Origin: Phascolarctos cinereus
Taxonomy: Eukaryota > Chordata > Mammalia > Diprotodontia > Phascolarctidae
Length of the DNA: 64,000 nt
NCBI RefSeq assembly: GCF_002099425.1
Contig: NW_018344024.1
Coordinates: 3,361,001 to 3,425,000 of the forward strand
Direction of reading: 5' to 3'
Position numbers and translations under genes: made by a program. Below the pieces are notes generated by a model. The model did no database searches, was not told where the DNA came from, and saw only the letters and a program-made list of their open reading frames with translations. This document shows positions 55,795-64,000 of this stretch, one piece after another. How positions within the stretch are numbered: the first letter of the stretch is position 1; every line of letters begins with the position of its first letter.

Positions 55795-56085
55795 ATCATG
55801 GAAATATACACTAAAATCTCTAGCTTCCTTCCTGATCTGCTCATGTGTCACCTCTTATGAGACGCTTTTCCTGATTTGCATCATTGACAGTACTTACTCT
55901 TTGCTCAAATAACTAGGTATATACTTATTTGTTTATATACAAACACCAACACCAATAACCTTCCTAGTAGACTGTAAATTCCTTGAGGGTATTGATATAT
56001 TTGTGTGTGTCTGTGAGTGTACGTATGTTTTTGTGTCCCCAGTGCTTAGCACAGTTTGGTGGAATACAGGCGGTGGAACTGAATT
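55795..56085 (+). mobile_element. L2 LINE 3' end
   Basis: 'tcttatgagacgcttttcct', 'tagtagactgtaaattcctt', 'ccccagtgcttagcacagtt'. A diverged L2 terminus with a TG-rich insert. Confidence 0.65.
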
Positions 56086-56124
56086 GGATTGGATTGCACG
56101 AGATTGATTGGTTGTGATGGGATC

Positions 56125-56262
56125 CTAGACTGAGATCTGTGAAAGACTATAGAAAGGATATAGCCCACCTACTTTATTTTATTGATGAGGAAACTGAGGC
56201 CCAGAAAGATTAGGTAACTTGTCCAAGGTCATACAAGTCGTGAGTTCATTGATGATAGGTAT
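56125..56262 (-). mobile_element. MIR SINE fragment
   Basis: 'ttattgatgaggaaactgag', 'gcccagaaagattaggtaac', 'ttgtccaaggtcatacaagt'. Confidence 0.7.
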
Positions 56263-56324
56263 ACAATCTTATATTTTGTATCCTCCTACTCTACCTCTCT
56301 TACAAAACAGTCTCTGCCAACCAT

Positions 56325-56582
56325 AGTTGTTTGTTGTACAGTTGTTTCAGTGGTATCTGGCTCTTTGTGACCCCATTCAAAGTTTTCTTGGCAAAAATAC
56401 TAAAATGGTTTTCCACTTCCTTCTACAGCTCATTTTACAGATGAGAAAACTGAGGCAAGCAGGGTTAAGTAACTTGCCCAGGGTCACACAGCTAGTAAGT
56501 GTCTAAGCCCAGATTTGAAGTCAGGAAGATGAAACTTTCTGACTTCAGGCCCACTACTCCATTGTGCCACCTAGGTACCCTG
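56325..56582 (-). mobile_element. Composite RTE/tRNA-type marsupial SINE
   Basis: GTTGTTTGTTGTACAGTTG and 'ctctttgtgaccccattcaa' (the BovB/RTE-like part), 'ttttacagatgagaaaactg' and 'ttgcccagggtcacacagct' (the tRNA-SINE part), ending GCCACCTAGGTACCC. Near full length. Confidence 0.85.
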
Positions 56583-56639
56583 CCAATCATAGTATTAAGA
56601 CCATAATAGTCACTCAAATAAAATTTTGTTGAATTATGC

Positions 56640-57420
56640 TTTTTTCCTCATATACTATTTTTTAAAAAAAGGGAAAAAATTACGAGATGAACAGAATAAT
56701 CCATTAATTGCTTTGTACTTACTCAAATCTATTTCAAATATTCAATATTACTTAATGACTTAAATGTACTAGAAAAGACAAATAAATCACTGAATTCACA
56801 AGCAAATACCAAGGATTAGAAAACATATTCACCCACTAAAATGAGAACCACTACTTATATTTCCATGGACATTGCTGTTCACATGATTCTAAAATAATTA
56901 TATTTCCTTAATTTGTTTACTTTGATTTCCTGAATTTTATATGATTACATAAAAGGGGGGAAAAATGAATTCTAAGGCATATGGGGAAGCAAAGGGTACA
57001 TAGGACATTTGTGTCATTGTCACCGAGAAGTACTGTTCTTGCTTCCACAAAATCATTCAGTCTGCCAGACTTGACTAAACTAAGAACATTTGGGTAGAAA
57101 AAAGGAAAACAATAGCAAAATAGGAGTCACATGGTCTTATTTTAAATCTTTCCTAATATGTGTATATCTGTGGATATGGAATAGAGTATTAGGCATATGA
57201 TTTCATCAACATAGGGAATTCCTTACTGAGAAACTCCTGCTAAGAGTATAAATAAGCACCTTCTCGACAACTTACAGTCTTTCTTGAAGATTTGTCTAGA
57301 GCATTGGTTGATTAAGTGATCACACAATAGGTATATTTTATGGGTAGGACTTAGAACCCAGATTATCCTTAGTTCTGACTGTGGAAGCAGTTATTTTTTA
57401 GACTATATCTTCTTATGTAT
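56640..57420. other. No recognised feature
   Basis: Unassigned. Confidence 0.45.
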
Positions 57421-57424
57421 TCCT

Positions 57425-57540
57425 CTATCTCATTTTCTCCTCTCCCTCCTTTCTTCCTTTCCTCCTTTTTTCCTCCTCCTTCTCCTCTTCCTCTTCCTCT
57501 TCTTCTTCTTCTTGTCTCTCTCTATGTCTCTCTCATTTTA
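57425..57540. repeat. Polypyrimidine tract (CTT/CCT/CTC)n
   Basis: About 115 nt almost purely of C and T on the plus strand, impure trinucleotide repeats. Confidence 0.9.
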
Positions 57541-57785
57541 ATGGAATGATGACAGCATTTTCTAAGGTAGTGAGGTATTGAGGAGTTTGAGTTGAGGGAA
57601 GGATATACTACATTCATATGGAGATATGTAGATATCTACAGGCCTGAACACCATAATACTAGACCTAGGATCAACAACATCTGAACTATTTGAACATATC
57701 CAAGTCATATGACCTCTCTGAGTCTCGATAACTAAGAATATAAGTTGTGGCTTTGGATTATTATAATACTGTAAATTCAATTTAT

Positions 57786-57856
57786 ATATGTGTGTGTGTG
57801 TATAAATACATATATATGTGTGTGTGTGTGTGTGTATGTGTGTGTATATATATATG

Positions 57857-57888
<32 letters not shown>

Positions 57889-57912
57889 CACACACATATA
57901 TATATATATGGA
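57786..57912. repeat. (TG)n/(TA)n compound microsatellite
   Basis: Alternating TG and TATA blocks. The 180-codon minus-strand frame through it (57,562-58,104) is an artefact in its central third (YIYIYI/THTHTH). Confidence 0.95.
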
Positions 57913-58029
57913 AATGACTTCATGAATAACAGTTCTAATTATTAAGGTAGTTCTGTTGCCCCACCTCTCCCTCCCACTCACACTGAGAATTTTTGAAGGC
58001 TCATGCCTGCCTACATTGCTCTTTGACTC

Positions 58030-58290
58030 TTTTAGCAACAAGTACAAAACTTTTAATCTTTTTTGCATATGACAGTTCTTCAAATAGCTATCCCATCTTT
58101 TCAAAGTCTTCTCTTTTCCAGGCTATACATTTCCCTCTACTTCAAATGATCTTCATGTGGCATGTCTTCCGCTATATTAACCAAATGAGACACCTTATCT
58201 AGAATCACCCCATCCTGACAGTGTTGTTCTATACAATGGTGACAAGAAGTCAACATAATACAAACACTGTATACTAACTGTATACTAACA
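58030..58290 (-). mobile_element. CR1/L3 LINE 3' part
   Basis: 'catatgacagttcttcaaat', 'tctcttttccaggctataca', 'ttcaaatgatcttcatgtgg', 'gacaagaagtcaacataata' are the minus-strand blocks of an L3 3' region. Opposite strand to the fragment at 47.84 kb. Confidence 0.6.
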
Positions 58291-58299
58291 CTCAGTAGC

Positions 58300-59640
58300 C
58301 CTCCCCAAACTCTCCCGCTACTTGGCAGCAAGGCTACACTAGTACACCAAAGGACAACATGAGCCAACAACAAAATCCCCTTCTGCAGCATTGCACCCCC
58401 TCCTTCTTTCCAGTCCATGGAATCCCTGGGTCCAGGGTAAAAAAGTTTGCTCACGCCTTGATAGTCAGCTTTGCCACAGTCCTTCATGAACAAAATCCTG
58501 CCAGGGACTACATCCCAGAAGCACCAGCACTCCAAAACTATGAATTGTTGGTGTTGGATGCAAAAGGTACTAAGTTTCCAGTACCAGACCAGAGAATTGA
58601 GGAATAGAGGGAATGGGGCTTGTTATCCCCCCATGTGGGGAGACATGCAGAACTCCATCAAGCCTGAGGAAAAGAGCACAGCATTCAGCTAGAGTACTTT
58701 CTGGCTATCCAAAAGTCTTTTCACTAGAATAGTGAACTCTGAATTGCCCATCATGGGAGGGAACCCTAAAAAATCCACAATCAGAGGGAGTCAGAAAGTG
58801 AATGATAATGAAAATAATGAAAATATCAAAGATTTCAAGGAGAAAACTCAAGACCCTGAACATAAACAAATAAATTAATAGGAAAAACAGTAACAACAAC
58901 AGTAAATATGGCCTCTAGACCTAGTAAATGAGTTCAAGTTTCTGTGAAGAGACAGTGAGAAAAAAAGTAAAGAAAAATGATCCAACTCTCAAGATAGAAG
59001 ATCTGTGGAGTTTGAGAAGGACATGGATTCATAAGACACTGTTCTGAGTGGTTCAAAAGAGAAATGAGGATTATGAAGCAAACTTTATTTCCTTCACAGG
59101 AAAAAAATAATGAACAGAATAGAAAAACTTGAATCTATAATGGCAAGCCTCATCAATGAATTAAAAGAGAGAACACTAAATTAGGAATGCAATTACACAG
59201 AAGTAAAGGACAAACCTAGAAGAGGGCAAAAAAAAATACATTAAAACAAATTATGATCACTATGCATGTAAAACATACTGAACTCAAAGATAGAATATGA
59301 AAAGACAACCTAAGGCTGATAGGCCTTCTCAAAAATCATGACAGGACAGAAAACCTTGAGACCATGTTGAAAGAAATAATTGAATAGTGCTGCCAAGAAC
59401 TACATATAGAAAATGAAATTCCAACTGAAAGAACATAACAGAAGAGTGCTATGAAGATCTATAGAAAAATGAAATTCCATTTGAAAGAATTCACAGATCA
59501 TCTTCAGAAAAAAAAACAAAACAAGGCTTCAAACTCTAAGACAGTTAAAATTAACAATTCAGTTCAGGAACAAGAAGCTCTGCAAGATATCAGGAGAAAG
59601 ACCTTCAAATACAAAGGAAAAGACAATTTTCCATCCAAAG
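58300..59640 (+). mobile_element. L1 family C 5' region and ORF1, no ORF2
   Basis: 5' UTR-like sequence (58.3-58.74 kb) is followed by an ORF1 remnant: 'atcatgggagggaaccctaa', a coiled-coil part ('cctcatcaatgaattaaaag', 59.15 kb), an RRM-like part with 'gccttctcaaaaatcatgac' and 'ctgaaagaacataacagaag' (59.3-59.44 kb), and a basic 'gaaagaccttcaaatacaaa' stretch at 59.6 kb. It ends at 59,640, where a different 5' UTR starts. Stops are frequent. Confidence 0.6.
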
Positions 59641-59644
59641 ACAA

Positions 59645-61383
59645 AGGTGAGCAGGAAAGGTCAGTTTCATCTGGGTGAGAGTAGAGCACAGTCTTGCACA
59701 GGCCACACCAACACAGATCCAGACCCAACACACCAGGAGCAGGCCTTCGGAGCCACTGAAGCATTAGTAGTTGCACTTGCTACTTCCAAAGCTTTTAGCG
59801 CACAGACAGTAAAGGGGTCAAATTGGTCAGAAGGAGATTACAGGAGTGTCTTTGCTAACACTGAGGCAAAACTCTCTTACTTTGTCCGTGCTCTGATCTG
59901 GAATACTGTCCTGGTTGATGGTCCTAGGGTGAGGAGGAATACTAGCACACCAGAGCTTGAGGCCACAGTAGAGTGTGCACCCTCATCACAGTTCCAAGTC
60001 AAAAAAGAGTGCTTGTCGTCACTCACAAACCAGAGCACAGGACAGGAGAGTAGTAAACATACCTTTCCTTAGATAGTACCACTTTGGAAGAACTGAAAGC
60101 TTAGAGGAGCCTAGAAGTATTTCTGAAAACAGCTGCACAAAACCCCTAAAGCTTGGGAAAATGCACCCTTCACACTGGAAACAGGGTGCCCTACTTTAAC
60201 AAAGACTTAAAAGTCAAGAAATAGACTGGGAAAATGAGCAAACAACAGAAAAAAACTAAATATATAAAATTACTATGGTGACACACATGGTGACACACAC
60301 ACAGAAAAAAAATAGGGAAGTAAACGTTCCTACATCCAAAGCCTCCAAGAAAAATATGAACTGGTCTCCAGTTGTGGAAGAGCTCAAAAATTACTTTAAA
60401 GATCAACTAAGATGGGCAAAGGAAAATTTTTGAAGAGAAATGAGAGTGATGCAAGAAAATCATAAAAAAGAGTCAACAGCTTTGTGAAGAAGACACATAA
60501 AATACTGAAGAAAATAGCACTTAAAAAAGCAGACTAGGCTAAATGTTAAAAGAGGTCCAAAAAGCCAATGAGGAGAAGAATGCCTTAAAAGCAAAATTGG
60601 CCAAATGGGGGAAAAAAAGGACAAAAATTCACTGAAAGATAAAACCCTTAAAAAAGTATAATTGGCCAAATGGAAAAGGAGATCCAAAAGCTCACTGAAG
60701 AAAATATTTTTTTTTAAATTAGAATAAAGCAAGTGGAAACCAATGACTTTATGAGAAACCAAGAAACAATAAAACAAAACTAAAAGAATGGGGAAAAAAT
60801 AGAAGACAATGTGAAATATCTCACTGCAAAAACAACTGACCTTGAAAAGATATACAGGAGAGATAATATTAAAATTGTTGAACTACCTGAAAGTCATGAT
60901 CAAGAAAAAGAGGCTAGACACCATCTTTCAAGAAAATATCAAGGAAAACTTCCTTGATATTCTATAACCAGAGAGTAAAACAAATTGAAAGAATCCATTG
61001 ATCACCTCCTTAAAGAAATCTCAAATAGAAAATTTCCAAGAATATTATAACCACATTTCAGAGCTCCTAGGTCAAGAAGAAGATGTTGCAAACAACCAGA
61101 AAGAAACAATTCAAGTATCATGGAGCCACAGTCAGGATAACAGAAGATTTAATAGCTTCAAAGTTAAAGGATTGGACGGCTTGGAATATGATGTTCTAGA
61201 GGGCAAAGGAGCTAGGATTACAATCAAGAATCATCTACTCAGCAAAAATGAGTATAATTTTTCAGGGGGAAAATACGGACCTGCAATGAAATAGAGGACT
61301 TTCAAGTATTCTCAATGCAAAGATTGGTGCTGAATAGAAAATTTTACTTTAAAATACAAGACTCAAAAGAAGCATAAAAAGGT
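59645..61383 (+). mobile_element. HAL1/L1 5' UTR and ORF1, no ORF2
   Basis: 5' UTR from about 59,645 (GAGCAGGAAAGGTCAGTTTC, the equivalent of 17.0 kb in HAL1 copy 1, so the first 150 nt are missing) to 60.23 kb, then ORF1 to about 61.38 kb. Recognisable parts: coiled coil (60.36-60.72 kb, with an extra block relative to the HAL1 copies), RRM region (60.86-60.95 kb) and C-terminal region (61.09-61.37 kb). It stops just after ORF1, next to a MIR. Many stops and shifts; the longest open piece, 141 codons at 59,647-60,072, lies in the 5' UTR and is not ORF1. Confidence 0.75.
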
Positions 61384-61505
61384 TGGAAAACTGGGGACCA
61401 ACGAAGATAAGGGACTTCCCTGAAGACACACAGCTAGTTTGATCTGGATCTCAAAGACAGATCTCCTGATTATAGTCCAATACTCTACTCAGGACATCAC
61501 ATTTC
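61384..61505 (-). mobile_element. MIR-type SINE fragment
   Basis: 'gggacttccctgaagacaca', 'cagctagtttgatctggatc', 'tctcctgattatagtccaat'. Confidence 0.6.
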
Positions 61506-61744
61506 CATTCCTTGAATGGAGGAGTGAATGAATGAAAAACAAAACAAAACTCATCCTGACCACCTTGGAAAGGGCCTGGGCTAAGTTCTTCTCAATAGGA
61601 ACTCTTTCTTTGTTATCTATATTCCTTGTCATTTCTATTAAAGAAAAGCTGCTAGTTACAAATATGTAGTTCAGTTTCTGTCATCTCTGATCTTTCTCCT
61701 GAAACCAAAGTTTTAAGCAGAGGTTCACTTTCAGATCAAGGTTC

Positions 61745-62330
61745 ATTCTTGGCAGCATTCAGTCTAATCCAATCCAATCTATTTCCATAAGCATGTATTA
61801 TACATATACTGTATGTGTGTAAGTAACTGGGCTTTAAAAGACAAAGTTTTAAAAAAAGCAGACTTTGAGAAGCTTTGCATTCTACTGGTGGCATACCACA
61901 TATAAACAGGTAAGTACAAAGAAGATAATTTGAGTAGGAACCTTGAAGTAACAACTAGGTTAATCCAGAAAGATGTGAACTGAGCCTTGAAGGAAGCTAG
62001 GATTCTAAGAGACAGAGAGGAAGGAGTTTGTTTCAAATGTGGAGGACAGTCTATGAAAAGGCATAAATTGAATGGGTATCTGAGGAACTTCAAAAAGAGC
62101 AATTTGGCTGGAACATAAGATTTGTAAAAAGTAGTAATGACCATTAAACCCTGGAAGATAGATTGAATCCAAATCATGAAAGGCTTTAAATCTAAGCTAA
62201 GGAATTTTTAATTAATTCCAGAATCAATAGGGAGCTATTGTGTTATTTAGCAGGCATGTGATAGAGTCAGACTTCAGCTTTAATGGAATTATTTTGACAG
62301 ATGTGTGGAGGATTGATTGGAAAGGGAAGA
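61745..62330 (-). mobile_element. L2 LINE, minus strand
   Basis: 'gccttgaaggaagctaggat', 'catgaaaggctttaaatcta', 'caatagggagctattgtgtt' and 'gatgtgtggaggattgattg' follow the same order as 31.5-32.03 kb. About 580 nt of the L2 3' half. Confidence 0.75.
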
Positions 62331-62384
62331 AACCGGGAGCCAGGAGTTCAATAAATAAATTTAGAATCGGCCAGAAAAAAAAAA

Positions 62385-64000
62385 ATTTAAATAGCAGAAG
62401 CATAAAGAAGAGGGGATGAAACAATCTTTTAGCCCATGAAACTTGGAAGATTGGCAAGAAAGGTCCATTTCACTTGGGTAAAAGGGGAGCACATTCCAGG
62501 ACAGGAAGCATCTCAGAAAGCCCACAGCAAGCCCAACCTTAGCAAACCAGGGGAAGATCCTGAGCTCCAGTGTGGTGGAGCACACACATGTTACCCCCAG
62601 GACCCCACATATCTTAGCATAGCCAGGGAAACTGAGACTCCAGCTCAGAGAACCACCACATGTGCTGGTGCAGCCCTAGAAGGGCAGGCATTCCCCAATA
62701 GCTTGACCTCCGTGTCCTTTAGCACACCCCAGGGCAAATGTGCATCCTCAGGAGGCCAGATATCTATGTGCTTCAGTGTAGCCCCAGGGAAATGCAGAAA
62801 CACCCCATCAGCCTCACCACACATTAGACAGCACAACTAGGACCCCAGCTCAGCATCAGATAAGTTGCCAAAACCCTACAGCCTCCAGCAGCACCATAAA
62901 TCTCCCCGACTCCACACCCTCAGCACAGGACCAGAAACAAGGATACCCTGGGAATCTCATCAGCACAGTACCAGATAAATAGCCAGGGCCTGCATCCCCT
63001 GGCACAAGAATCCTGAGACAGTGCTCCTTGTACCCCGGATGCAGAGCTGAAATTAAATGGAAAAGGAAAAAAGCACCCCCCAAAAAAAAGTTGAGTGAAA
63101 AACAAAACAAACAAAAGAAAAGAATCTGACCATAGAAAGTTATTACGGTGACAGAGAAGATCAGGACACAAACTCAAAAGAGAACAAGAATGTCAAAACA
63201 CCTATGGGAAAATCCCAAAGAAAAATAGAAAGTGGTTTCAAGCCCAGAAAGAATTCATGGAAGAGCTCAAAAGGAAAGTTAAAAATCATATGAGTGGTAC
63301 AAGAAGAACTGAGAAAAGAAATGAAAGTGATGTAAGAGAATTGTGAGAAAAGAGTCAACAGCTTGAAAAACTACTTAAAAAGTAGAATTGACTATATGGA
63401 AAAGGAGATACAAAAATCCACTGAAGAATACAACTACTTAAAGAGTACAATTGGCCAAGTGAAAAGAAAGTAAAAAAGGTAATTGAGGAAAACAGTACCT
63501 TAAAAGTTAGAATTGAGCAAGTGGAAGCTAATGACACTATGAGATATCTAGAATTGATCAAATTCAAAAGAATGAAAAAAATGGAAGGAAATGAAAAATA
63601 ATTCATTGGAAAAACAACTAACCTACAAAAAAAAATCCAGGACAGACAATATTAGAATCATTGGACTATCTGAAAGTCATAATCAAAAGAAGTTCCTGGA
63701 CAACATCTCTCATAAAATTATCAAGGAAAACTGACCTGATGTCCTGGAACCAGAGGGCAAAATATACATTGGAAGAATCCACCAATCACCTCAAGAAAGA
63801 CATCCCAAAATATAAATTCCAAGCAGCATTACAGCCAAATGACAGACCAAGGGAAAAAATACTTCAAGTGGCCAGAAAGAAACAATTCAAATAGACAGTA
63901 GTCACAATCAGAATTACACAGGAATTGGAAACTGCAACATTGAAGGATGAGAGGTCATGGAACATGATATCATTGAAGGCAAAGGAGCTAGGACTACAAC
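62385..64000 (+). mobile_element. L1 family A 5' UTR and ORF1, running off the window
   Basis: 5' UTR 62.39-63.1 kb, C- and A-rich, about 700 nt (the copy at 1.3 kb has only about 350). ORF1 follows ('ctgaccatagaaagttatta' near the start, as at 1.7 kb), with the coiled coil at 63.23-63.5 kb, the RRM region near 63.64-63.75 kb and the basic block 'gccagaaagaaacaattcaa' at 63.87 kb. The start codon region reads TTGAGTGAAAAAC, so the ATG appears lost. ORF1 is broken by several stops. The end lies beyond 64,000, so ORF2 may or may not follow. Confidence 0.75.

Noticed and set aside
57562-58104. 180-codon minus-strand frame
   Set aside because: Its centre is a TG/TA microsatellite and its start overlaps a CR1/L3 fragment.
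58137-58535. 132-codon minus-strand frame
   Set aside because: Antisense across a CR1/L3 fragment and an L1 5' UTR; no recognisable protein family.

Overview
The window is non-coding DNA from a mammal, most likely a marsupial. The case rests on its repeats. It holds several copies of the marsupial tRNA-type SINE (WSINE1/SINE1-like, with a body reading GGGCAGCTAGGTGG... to ...TCACTTAACCCC). It also holds an RTE/BovB-related SINE, MIR/THER1 SINEs, L2 and CR1/L3 LINEs, and L1 families whose 5' UTR, ORF1 and 3' UTR read like marsupial L1s. Base composition is AT-rich with many dinucleotide and tetranucleotide arrays. I found no conserved host protein-coding gene, tRNA, rRNA or CRISPR array. All longer open frames are LINE remnants, antisense shadows of repeats, or microsatellite translations. 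The species cannot be fixed from the sequence alone.

Layout. 0.3-1.0 kb: two L2 3' ends. 1.3-7.4 kb: a nearly full-length but decayed L1. 7.45-10.03 kb: a minus-strand L1/HAL1 5' half, itself invaded by an L1 3' end that carries a SINE. 11.3-13.1 kb: an unidentified block. 13.15-20.5 kb: an old L1 with a large (TAGATA)n array in its reverse-transcriptase region, and a HAL1 element inserted in its 3' UTR. 21-24 kb: older L1/LINE debris. 24-34 kb: MIR/THER1, L2, tRNA-type SINEs and an RTE-related SINE in otherwise unremarkable sequence, with an odd imperfect tandem duplication at 27.7-28.1 kb. 34.76-37.67 kb: a second HAL1 copy with a clean 14-17 bp target-site duplication. 37.8-40.4 kb: L1 pieces. 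40.9-46.2 kb: minus-strand L1/HAL1 pieces. 46.2-58 kb: relatively repeat-poor sequence with MIR, THER1, L2, CR1/L3 and hAT-like fragments. 58.3-64 kb: three successive plus-strand LINE 5' halves (5' UTR plus ORF1) with no ORF2, the last running off the window.

The most interesting structure is the pair of HAL1 ('half-L1') elements. Each reads as L1 5' UTR, then ORF1, then the L1 ORF1-ORF2 spacer, fused at one shared junction straight to L1 3' UTR sequence, so all of ORF2 is missing. Such elements must have been mobilised in trans by an L1 reverse transcriptase. Target-site duplications and interruptions allow a relative insertion order to be read directly. Nothing in the window looks like an intact autonomous element or a new host system.
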